Assembly (NCBI RefSeq): GCF_028692895.1 | Contig: NZ_JAQUWN010000002.1 | Span: 1 to 64,000 of the forward strand | Length of the DNA: 64,000 nt | Reading direction: 5' to 3' | Source: Pseudodesulfovibrio sp. | Lineage (GTDB): Bacteria > Desulfobacterota > Desulfovibrionia > Desulfovibrionales > Desulfovibrionaceae | In this document: in pieces, positions 56,409 to 64,000 of the stretch | Layout of the letters: each line of letters begins with the position of its first letter | Numbering within the stretch: the stretch's first letter is position 1 | Notes under the pieces: model-generated | The model's input: only the letters and a program-made list of their open reading frames with translations | Databases searched by the model: none | What the model was told of the DNA's origin: nothing | Translations under genes and position numbers: made by a program

Positions 56409-58508
56409 CTAGATGGTCACGGTTGCTGCCGATTGAATCTTCACATCAGCCGGAATTTCCGCCTGGGAAAGCACAGGCAGGGTCGGGAGGAAACGGTTGA
56501 GGAGCTGGGCGAACTGGCTTCTGATCTGCGGGGTGACGAGCAGCACTGGCTGGCCGTCGGCGACCATGGCGTCCTCCGAGGCCTTGTTGATGGCCTGGAT
56601 GATCCGCTGGGCCTGGCCCGGCTCCAGGGCGAGATAGCCGCCCTGTTCGGCCGGGCGCATGGCGCTGTTCAGAATCTCGTCGATGGCCGGGTGCAGGGTG
56701 ATGATCGGCAGGACGCCGTCGTCGCCCAGGTAGGGCTTGACGATGGTCCGGGACATCTTGGCGCGGACGAATTCGGTGAGCTGCGTCGGGTCCTGGGTGG
56801 CCGTGGCGTAGTCGGCCAGGGTCTCTACGATGGTCAGCAGGTCGCGGATGGAGACGTTCTCCTGGACCAGGGACTGGAGCACCTTCTGGACGCCGCCCAG
56901 GGAAAGCAGGTTGGGCACCAGGCTCTCCACGGCCTTGGGGGCGCGCTTGGAGAGGTTGTCCAGCAGCTCCTGGGTCTCCTGGCGGCCGAGGAATTCGTGC
57001 AGGTTGCGGCGGAAGACCTCGGTGAGGTGCGTGGCGATGACCGTGGAGGGATCGACCACGGTGTAACCCGCGAGCATGGCCTCTTCCTTCTGGGCCTGGG
57101 GAATCCAGACCGCCGGGAGGTTGAAGGCGGGCTCCACGGTCTCCACGCCCTGGATGCGGTGCTTGGCGTCGCCCGGGTCCATGGCCAGGTAGTGGTCGAT
57201 GAGCAGTTCGGCCTGGGCCACGGGGTTGCCCTTGATGACCACCCGGTACTCGCCCGGCTTGAGCTGGAGGTTGTCGCGCAGGTGGAGGGAGGGGATGACC
57301 ACGCCCATGTCCAGAGCGAACTGGCGGCGGATGGAGCGGATGCGCGAGAGCAGGTTGCCGTTCTGTTCCTCGTCCACCAGGGGGATGAGGCCGTAGCCGA
57401 CCTCCAGCTCCAGTTGGTCGAGGGGGAGCAGGGCCTGCACCTCTTCCGGGGTGTCCAGGGTCTGGGCCTCGGGCTTGGCCTTGTCGTCCTCGTTGCCTGC
57501 GAACTGCTTCTGCTGGTTGGCGGAGAGCCGGGAAATGGTGAAGACGATGATGGCCAGGGTGAGGAAGGGCAGGGTGGGCATGCCGGGCACGAGGGCGAAG
57601 ATGACCAGGATGCCGGAGACCAGCTTGAGCGCGCGGTGGTGGAAGGAGAGCTGGCCGATGAATTCCTCGCCCATCTTGGCCTCGGCCGCGGCGCGGGAGA
57701 CGATGATGCCCGCCGAGGTCGAGATGATAAGCGAAGGGATGGTGGCCACCAGGCCGTCGCCGATGGTCAGCAGGGTGTAGGTCTGGGCCGCGTCCATCCA
57801 GTTCATGTCCTTCTGGATGACGCCGATGAGGAAGCCGCCGATGATGTTGATGGCGGTGATCATCAGGCCGGCCTTGACGTCGCCCGAAACGAACTTGCCC
57901 GCACCGTCCATGGCGCCGTAGAAGTCCGCCTCGCGGCGCATGTGGTCGCGCCGCTTGGTGGCTTCGGCTTCGTCGATGAGGCCGGCGTTGAGGTCGGCCT
58001 CGACGGCCATCTGCTTGCCGGGCATGGCGTCCAGGGTGAAGCGCGCCGCCACTTCGGCGATGCGCGTGGTGCCGTTGACGATGACGGTCTTGTTCAGGAT
58101 GAACAGGATCATGAAAATGACGATGCCGATGACGTAGTTGCCGCCCACGACGAACTCGCCGAAGCTCTGGATGACCGAACCGGCGGCGCCGGTGCCCTCG
58201 TCGCCGTGCAGGAGGATGGCTCGGGTGGTGGCCACGTTGAGCGCCAGGCGGAGCAGGGTGGTGACCAGGAGCAGCGAGGGGAAGATCGAAAATTCGAGCG
58301 GCGAGGTCATGAACATGGAGGTGATCAGGATGACCATGCCGAGGGAGATGGAAACCGTGAGCATGAAGTCGAGAAAGGGCGTGGGCAGCGGAACGAGCAT
58401 GACGAAGAGGATCGTCACCACGCCCGCGGCCAGCAGGATGTCGCCCTGCTTGGCGAACTTCTCGTAATTGATCTCGGGAATGGCGGCTTCGTTCTTGGTT
58501 CGAGCCAT
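56409..58508 (-). CDS. flhA: flagellar export protein FlhA
   Basis: LLLVTTLLRLALNVATTRAILLHGDEGTGAAGSVIQSFGEFVVGGNYVIGIVIFMIL, ARFTLDAMPGKQMAVEADLNAGLID. Confidence 0.96.
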   Translation of the reverse strand: MARTKNEAAIPEINYEKFAKQGDILLAAGVVTILFVMLVPLPTPFLDFMLTVSISLGMVILITSMFMTSPLEFSIFPSLLLVTTLLRLALNVATTRAILLHGDEGTGAAGSVIQSFGEFVVGGNYVIGIVIFMILFILNKTVIVNGTTRIAEVAARFTLDAMPGKQMAVEADLNAGLIDEAEATKRRDHMRREADFYGAMDGAGKFVSGDVKAGLMITAINIIGGFLIGVIQKDMNWMDAAQTYTLLTIGDGLVATIPSLIISTSAGIIVSRAAAEAKMGEEFIGQLSFHHRALKLVSGILVIFALVPGMPTLPFLTLAIIVFTISRLSANQQKQFAGNEDDKAKPEAQTLDTPEEVQALLPLDQLELEVGYGLIPLVDEEQNGNLLSRIRSIRRQFALDMGVVIPSLHLRDNLQLKPGEYRVVIKGNPVAQAELLIDHYLAMDPGDAKHRIQGVETVEPAFNLPAVWIPQAQKEEAMLAGYTVVDPSTVIATHLTEVFRRNLHEFLGRQETQELLDNLSKRAPKAVESLVPNLLSLGGVQKVLQSLVQENVSIRDLLTIVETLADYATATQDPTQLTEFVRAKMSRTIVKPYLGDDGVLPIITLHPAIDEILNSAMRPAEQGGYLALEPGQAQRIIQAINKASEDAMVADGQPVLLVTPQIRSQFAQLLNRFLPTLPVLSQAEIPADVKIQSAATVTI

Positions 58509-58570
58509 GTTTTTGACACCTCTTGGACGATTTTTTTGGGGTCGTCCCGAGGAGCCATGACTTTGCGTAA

Positions 58571-59638
58571 CTAGCGGCGATTCCTGAATTTATCCAGCTT
58601 GGCCAGAACCGCTGCAACCGCTTGGAAGAGCTCCTCGGGGATGGACTCTCCGATTTCCACCTGTTTATACAAAGCGCGTGCCAAGGGAGGGTTGGATTCG
58701 ATGGGGATATGGTTCTCCCTGGCCAGCTCCTTGATGCGCTCCGCCACGCGGTTCATGCCCTTGGCCAGGACGCGGGGCGCGGGGGCGATCATGGCGTCGT
58801 ATTGCAGGGCCACGGCGTAGTGCGTCGGGTTGGTGATGACGACGTCCGCCTTGGGCACGTCCTGGAACATCCGCTTGCTCATCATCTCCAGCATCTTGCG
58901 TTTCTGCCGCTGCTTGATGGCCGGGTCGCCTTCCGCCTGCCGCCGCTCGTCCTTGACTTCATCCTTGGTCATCTTGATGTTTTCCTCGTAGTCCCAGCGG
59001 GAATACCAGAGGTCCGCGATGGCGATGATCATCATGGGCACCAGGGCGTAGCAGGTCATCTTGTAGCCAATGGACAGGAGGTAGCCGATAATGCCCTCGG
59101 TGGTGGCGTTGAAGAGCGGCAGGAGGTTGTTCATCTCCTGCTTGATGACGATATAGGGGGCGATGCCCACGGCCAGGGCCTGGAGGATGCTTTTGGCCAG
59201 CTTGACGAAGGCCTGGGGGCTGATCATGAGCTTTTTCAGGCCGCCCATGATGTTGAAGAGCTTGCCGAACTTGGGGCGCATGGGCTTGGTCGTCCACAGC
59301 TTGCCCACCTGGAGCCGCAGGGTGATGTAGGCCGTGGCCACCAGGACGAGCATGAAGGGCAGGACCAGGAGCGCCATCTTCTTGAGGCCCCAGGTGAAGA
59401 GCCAGTAGGCGCTCGACTTGTTCACGTCCAGCTTGATGGCCTCGGTGAAGGTCCAGCGGTATATCTCTGCGAACTGGTCGTGGTAGAATCCGATTAAAAA
59501 GCGCAGGGCCAGGACGCCCGCCAGGAGCACCATGACCTTGGTGATCTCGTCGCCCTTTGCGACGTTGCCGTCTTTGCGGAGCTTGTCGCGCCGTTTCCCT
59601 GTGGCTTTTTCTGTTTTGCTCGGATCGGACTGAGGCAT
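58571..59638 (-). CDS. flhB: flagellar export protein FlhB
   Basis: KTEKATGKRRDKLRKDGNVAKGDEI, ADVVITNPTHYAVALQYD (NPTH autocleavage site). Confidence 0.96.
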   Translation of the reverse strand: MPQSDPSKTEKATGKRRDKLRKDGNVAKGDEITKVMVLLAGVLALRFLIGFYHDQFAEIYRWTFTEAIKLDVNKSSAYWLFTWGLKKMALLVLPFMLVLVATAYITLRLQVGKLWTTKPMRPKFGKLFNIMGGLKKLMISPQAFVKLAKSILQALAVGIAPYIVIKQEMNNLLPLFNATTEGIIGYLLSIGYKMTCYALVPMMIIAIADLWYSRWDYEENIKMTKDEVKDERRQAEGDPAIKQRQKRKMLEMMSKRMFQDVPKADVVITNPTHYAVALQYDAMIAPAPRVLAKGMNRVAERIKELARENHIPIESNPPLARALYKQVEIGESIPEELFQAVAAVLAKLDKFRNRR

Positions 59639-59647
59639 GGCGGCTTC

Positions 59648-60448
59648 CTAGAGCGCGGGGGGCGCTGGGGGCGCGAGGGCCTTGAGGATGTTGGTCGAGA
59701 TGGGACCGAACTGCTGGATGAAGTCGCCGACGTAGTTGTTCATGATGGTGAAGATGAACCCGATGAAGAAGAAGCCCACGGCGATCTTGAGGGGAAAGCC
59801 GAGGGTGAGCACGTGCATCTGCGGCGCGGCGCGCGAGATGAGGGCCAGGGCCAGGTCCACCAGGAACAGGGCGGCCATGACCGGGGCCGCGATCTTGATG
59901 GCCAGGGTGAAGACGATGTTGGAATATTGCAGCATGTTGGTGGCCATGCGCGGGGTGAGCAGCAGGCCGCCCGGCGGGACGTACTGGAAGCTCTGGCCCA
60001 GGGCGCTCAGGAGCTGGAGGTGGCCGTTGAGAACCAGGAAGGTGAGCATGGTGCACATGTACATGAAGTGCGCCGTGGCCGTGTTGCTGGTTCCGGTGAT
60101 GGGGTCAACGACGTTGACCATGGCGAAACCCATCTGGAAGCCGATGATCTGGCCGCCGAACTGGACGGCCGCGAACAGGAACCGGACCAGCAGCCCGAGG
60201 ATCAGCCCGAGGATCAACTCGCCGATGATCATCAGGGCGATGCCGATCCCGTTTGCGGGCATCAGCGAGCCGGGGAAAGAGAGCTGGGGCCACACCGCCA
60301 TGGCCAGCACCAGAGTGAGGGCGGCCTTGATCGGGTTCGGGATGGAGTTGCCTCCGAAAAAGGGCAGCAGGAAGAGGATGACGCTGATCCGAAACAGCGT
60401 CAGCAGAAAGCTCAGCACGTCGCCGGGGTTGAAGCCGAACAGTTCCAT
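59648..60448 (-). CDS. fliR: flagellar export protein FliR
   Basis: LTLFRISVILFLLPFFGGNSIPNPIKAALTLVLAMAVWP, GFQMGFAMVNVVDPITGTSNTATAHFMYMCTMLTFLVLNGH. Confidence 0.93.
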   Translation of the reverse strand: MELFGFNPGDVLSFLLTLFRISVILFLLPFFGGNSIPNPIKAALTLVLAMAVWPQLSFPGSLMPANGIGIALMIIGELILGLILGLLVRFLFAAVQFGGQIIGFQMGFAMVNVVDPITGTSNTATAHFMYMCTMLTFLVLNGHLQLLSALGQSFQYVPPGGLLLTPRMATNMLQYSNIVFTLAIKIAAPVMAALFLVDLALALISRAAPQMHVLTLGFPLKIAVGFFFIGFIFTIMNNYVGDFIQQFGPISTNILKALAPPAPPAL

Positions 60449-60539
60449 TCCCTAATCCGTTGCAAGACCCGAACCAGTCGGCCTGCGCCTTGGCTCGCGG
60501 CGTTTTCGGCCTTGGACGCGCGTTGATGGCGTCCAAAAA

Positions 60540-60579
60540 AAGACACCCCTCTTGGAAGGTGCGATTCCAAGAGGGGTGG
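60540..60579 (-). terminator. terminator of M23 peptidase gene
   Basis: CACCCCTCTTGGAA - 7 nt - TTCCAAGAGGGGTG, perfect 14-bp stem, minus-strand T-tract. Confidence 0.88.
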
Positions 60580-60601
60580 TATCTGGCATGGATGAATCGC
60601 G

Positions 60602-61534
60602 CTAGTTCAGGATGTAGCGTTTGGGGTTGACGGGCACGCCGTTGAGCCGGACCTCGTAGTGGAGGTGCGGGCCGGTGCTGCGGCCGGTGTTGCCCACGTA
60701 GCCGATGAGCTCGCCACGGGTGACGACCTGGTCGGGCTTGACCGCGATGCGGTTCAGGTGGGCGAACCGGGTGGAAAGGCTGGCGTTGTGCTTCAGGCGG
60801 ATGGACAGGCCGTAGGAGCCGTCGCGGCCGGTGAAGGTGATGAGGCCGCGCGCCGGGGCGTAGACCGGGGTGCCGCGCGGGGCGGAGATGTCGATGCCCT
60901 TGTGGAACTCTCGTTTGCCCGTGAACGGGGAGGTCCGCCAGGCGAAGCCCGAGGTGACCCAGCCCGAGGTGGGCCAGATGGAGGGGGTGGCCTCCAGCAT
61001 GTTCTGGTTGCTGCGCAGGGTGTGCAGGATTTCCTGCTGGCGGACTTCCTCAAGCCGGGCCTCGACGTTGAGCTGGCGGAGAAAGTCGTGCATCTTGCGG
61101 GCGAGGAGCTCCTGCCGGTAGAGCGGGAGGTAGCCCTTGGAGAAATTCTCGTTGGCCGGGCCGCCCTTGGGAGCGGTGGCCTGGCTGGCGTCCTGGTCGA
61201 GGTTGATCATGACGCGGAGCTTGGAGTCGAAATCACGGATTCTGTCGAGGTTCTTCTGGAGGGCGACGATCTTCTGCGTAAGGCTGAGAAGTTGGGATTT
61301 TTGTTCCTGGACGGTCTTTTCCGCCAGGTTGAGGCCTTGTTCGATGCGGAAGTTGTGAACGTATTTTTTCCAGAGGACGACGTTGCCCGCGGCCAGGCCG
61401 ACCACGAGGAAAAAAAGGGAGGCAAGCACCCATCCCCGCAACTGGAATTTGCGGCAGGAACCCTGCTTGTCCTTGAAGACGACGATATGATATTTTCTGA
61501 AAAGCATACTCTTTCCAGTCGGTTGCATGTTCAA
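60602..61534 (-). CDS. M23-family metallopeptidase (start possibly 61507)
   Basis: N-terminal TM and coiled coil; EFHKGIDISAPRGTPVYAPARGLITFTGRDGSYGLSIRLKHN, GPHLHYEVRLNG. Confidence 0.93.
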   Translation of the reverse strand: MNMQPTGKSMLFRKYHIVVFKDKQGSCRKFQLRGWVLASLFFLVVGLAAGNVVLWKKYVHNFRIEQGLNLAEKTVQEQKSQLLSLTQKIVALQKNLDRIRDFDSKLRVMINLDQDASQATAPKGGPANENFSKGYLPLYRQELLARKMHDFLRQLNVEARLEEVRQQEILHTLRSNQNMLEATPSIWPTSGWVTSGFAWRTSPFTGKREFHKGIDISAPRGTPVYAPARGLITFTGRDGSYGLSIRLKHNASLSTRFAHLNRIAVKPDQVVTRGELIGYVGNTGRSTGPHLHYEVRLNGVPVNPKRYILN

Positions 61535-61570
61535 CTTGCCGACTAGGAGGGCGGCAAAATCCTTATTAGT

Positions 61571-62320
61571 CTAGACTTTTTTACTTGTCAAGTCAACCTG
61601 TTGGCGGATAATGGCGTTGAAGACATTATTCTTGATCCGGCGGTCGTTTTTCCAGGTTTGCCGCAGCCATTCGTGCACTTCAGTCCGCTTGGTGGCGCCG
61701 TTGGAAGGGCAGGTGTTTTCCCATATGGGCAGCGCCCACTGGCGGGCCGCCTTGATGACGACGCTTTTTTCGAGCAACATGGTCGGCCGGATGACGCGCA
61801 GGTTGCCGCCGAAGAAGGGCTCATTGGCGGAAAGCCCCTCGGCCCGGCCGTTCTGGAAGATGTTCATGAAGAAGGTGACCACGTTGTCGTCCGCGTTGTG
61901 GCCGAAGGCGAGGTGGGAGAGGTTGTAGTCGCGGCAGAGTTCGAAGAGTCGCTTGCGCCGGAGCATGCTGCAATAGAAGCAGGGCGAGTTGCGTCGGTTC
62001 TCCTCGCTGTGCGCGCGGGGGCCGTAGTCCGTCAGTTCGGCGTGGAGCGCGACCCCGTGCGCGGCGCACCAATCGCCGAGCGCGGCGTGGGCCTTCGGGT
62101 CGAAGCCGGGGTTGACGTGCAGGGCCATGAGCTCCACCGGGAAGGGCATGATGGCCTGGCGGATGGTCAGCACCTTGAGCATCAGGAAGCTGTCCACCCC
62201 GCCGGACACGGCCACGCCGACGCGCGCGCCGGACTCCACCATGCCGGTGCGCTGCATGAGCTTGCCGGTGGCGGAAACGCACTGTTTCTGCGCAAAGGTC
62301 AGTTTGCCCCAGGAGGCCAT
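61571..62320 (-). CDS. TtcA-family PP-loop ATPase (tRNA 2-thiolation type)
   Basis: VGVAVSGGVDSFLMLKVL, NSPCFYCSMLRRKRLFELC, LAFGHNADDNVVTFFMNIFQNG. Confidence 0.87.
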   Translation of the reverse strand: MASWGKLTFAQKQCVSATGKLMQRTGMVESGARVGVAVSGGVDSFLMLKVLTIRQAIMPFPVELMALHVNPGFDPKAHAALGDWCAAHGVALHAELTDYGPRAHSEENRRNSPCFYCSMLRRKRLFELCRDYNLSHLAFGHNADDNVVTFFMNIFQNGRAEGLSANEPFFGGNLRVIRPTMLLEKSVVIKAARQWALPIWENTCPSNGATKRTEVHEWLRQTWKNDRRIKNNVFNAIIRQQVDLTSKKV

Positions 62321-62491
62321 GGTCGTTCTCCGATGATCGTTGGCGGCGCGGGTTCGGTTCGTGGCAGATAGACGATTCTTCCTTGACTTGCAAGTGCGGC
62401 TTTGGCAAATTTATTCGCTTCCGCGACGGGCTGAAAATCTGTCGGGGCGAACGAAATCCAGTCCATCGGGTACCCCCTGGAGGGTCGCTTT

Positions 62492-63847
62492 TTGAAACGT
62501 TGCATATACCTATTGACGACCATCCTGCTGATAGGCGCCGCCGTTGCGGTCTACTGGCACGCCAAGCCGGAGGAGACCGTGGTCGATGAGCCGCGCTGGC
62601 TGTCCCGCCCGTTCGGCAACGTGGTCTCGATCCACATCCAGGGCGAGCAGGGAACCTACATGCTGGCGGTGAAGGACGGCCAGTGGGAGGCCCAGGTGCC
62701 CGGCGTGTCCTGGAACGTCCAGGCCCGGGCGGTGGCCGACAAGGTCAAGGATTTTCTCTCCCGGCTCGAAGCCCTGGCTCCCCAGCGGGCCATCGGCGGG
62801 TTCGACCGGGGCGGTTTCGAGCAGTACGGCCTGGACAACCCGACGCTGAAGATCATCGTCACCTTCGGCGACAAGGACAAGAGCACGCTGGTGGTCAAGC
62901 TGACCTCCAACGCGTCCGGCGACGTGTACGGCTGGAATTCCGACAGCCAGGCCCTGGTCTACGAGTTCGACCGGGACATCCTGAAGCAGTTCGGCCTGCC
63001 CGCCCGCCATTTTCTGGATACCCGCGTCTTCCAGTTCGACGAGAAGACGGTCGGCAAGGTGCAACTGGTCCAGCCCTTCGGGTCAAGCTGGCTTGTGGAG
63101 CGGCGCAAGCAGGGCTTCTTTTTCACCCTGCCGGGCTACCTCAAGGACAAGCCCGCGTCGGATTCGGAGCTCAAGCTCTACATTCACTCCCTGGCCTTGC
63201 TGCGCGCCAACCGGCTGCTCCTGGAGCCCGTGGCCGCCGAGAACCGGATTCCGGCCCTGACCATCAAGATATGGGCCGAAAAGTCGGAGGAGCCCGCGAG
63301 CGTGGAGTTCTTTCCGGTCAAGGAGGACCCCGCCATCTATTTCGGCCGTTCCTCCTGGCTGACGGTGCCCTTCGTGCTGGACGCCCAGAGCGTGGCCCAG
63401 TTGGTCAAGAGCGCTTTCGACGTCCAGGGCCGCACGGTCATCAAGCTGGACATCGGCACGGTGGCGCGGTTCGTGGTCCGCAACGGGAGCACGGAATACC
63501 GCCTGGAGCGCAGCGCCACGGGCTGGCGGATCAAGGGCGAGAAAAAAGACATCCCCGGCATTGACATGTCGCTGTGGCGATTTACAGAATTACAGTTTGA
63601 GGCGCTGCCGCTCAACAACCTGCCGGAGACGGCCATCCCGCTCCTGTATTGCCGGTTGGAGAACGGCGACGGCGAGAAATTGACGGAATTGACGTTCTAC
63701 GCCGATCCCCGCCTGCCCCAGGGGCAGTGCTGGATGAAGAACGGCGGCGGCATGTACTATCCCGTTTCGAGCCGACTCGTTAAGGACCTGCAAGGAATGT
63801 TTCCGGTGCAGGCGACCGGGCCCGCGCCCGACGCCGCCGGACAATAA
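62492..63847 (+). CDS. DUF4340-like membrane-anchored protein
   Basis: MKRCIYLLTTILLIGAAVAVYWHA TM anchor; SFEQYGLDNPTLKIIVTFGDKDKSTLVVKL-like repeats. Confidence 0.78.
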   Translation: MKRCIYLLTTILLIGAAVAVYWHAKPEETVVDEPRWLSRPFGNVVSIHIQGEQGTYMLAVKDGQWEAQVPGVSWNVQARAVADKVKDFLSRLEALAPQRAIGGFDRGGFEQYGLDNPTLKIIVTFGDKDKSTLVVKLTSNASGDVYGWNSDSQALVYEFDRDILKQFGLPARHFLDTRVFQFDEKTVGKVQLVQPFGSSWLVERRKQGFFFTLPGYLKDKPASDSELKLYIHSLALLRANRLLLEPVAAENRIPALTIKIWAEKSEEPASVEFFPVKEDPAIYFGRSSWLTVPFVLDAQSVAQLVKSAFDVQGRTVIKLDIGTVARFVVRNGSTEYRLERSATGWRIKGEKKDIPGIDMSLWRFTELQFEALPLNNLPETAIPLLYCRLENGDGEKLTELTFYADPRLPQGQCWMKNGGGMYYPVSSRLVKDLQGMFPVQATGPAPDAAGQ

Positions 63848-63876
63848 GGCATAAGCCGCTTTTAAGGAGAATACCC

Positions 63877-64000
63877 ATGGCTCGCATCACCGTTGAGGAT
63901 TGCCTGGAAAAGGTCAGCAACCGCTTCCTCATCACCCAGATGGGCATCAAGCGCGTCAAGCAGTACCGCGAGGGGTACCCGCCCCTGGTGGAGACCAAGA
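63877..64000 (+). CDS. rpoZ: DNA-directed RNA polymerase omega subunit, truncated by window end
   Basis: MARITVEDCLEKVSNRFLITQMGIKRVKQYREGYPPLVETK. Confidence 0.9.
   Translation, partial: MARITVEDCLEKVSNRFLITQMGIKRVKQYREGYPPLVETK

Noticed and set aside
55512-58574. 1020-aa ORF opposite flhA/flhF
   Set aside because: Antisense shadow ORF in GC-rich sequence; the minus strand has intact conserved flagellar genes.
56446-58617. 723-aa ORF overlapping flhA in a shifted frame
   Set aside because: Arg/His/Pro-rich frame-shifted shadow of flhA.
62299-62523. 74-aa minus ORF upstream of the TtcA-like gene
   Set aside because: Overlaps the start of the DUF4340-like gene antisense; no motif or RBS convincing enough.

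Overview
GC-rich chromosomal window with the gene content of a sulfate-reducing deltaproteobacterium, probably Desulfovibrionaceae / Pseudodesulfovibrio-like (inferred from dsrC, the rnf operon with a multiheme cytochrome, a tungsten AOR module and the flagellar arrangement). It is mostly ordinary core genome: psd-pssA, leuACDB, metF, asd, rmlBD, rpmE, prfA, prmC, lpxC, a fliR-flhB-flhA-flhF-flhG-fliA-cheY-fliL flagellar block, one tRNA-Val(CAC), and rpoZ cut by the right edge. I saw no CRISPR array, transposase, phage or rRNA. The accessory content most worth a second look is: (i) a compact tungsten module (tup ABC transporter, ModE-like HTH protein, MobB-like P-loop protein with a putative Fe-S motif, ThiF-like and MoaD-like proteins, AOR) with two palindromes around the AOR promoter, an apparent intra-operon terminator, and a divergent unknown gene with a beta-grasp-like stretch; (ii) a YcaO-TPR protein with a methyltransferase directly upstream of dsrC, which has a structured leader; (iii) an rnf operon whose RnfB is fused to a GltD-like flavin/NAD(P) oxidoreductase and which carries an extra DUF2059-like gene; (iv) a SulP-STAS-cyclic-nucleotide-binding protein with N-terminal zinc ribbons; (v) a near-consensus sigma-54 promoter in front of lpxC. 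All family assignments are from reading the sequence, with no database search.
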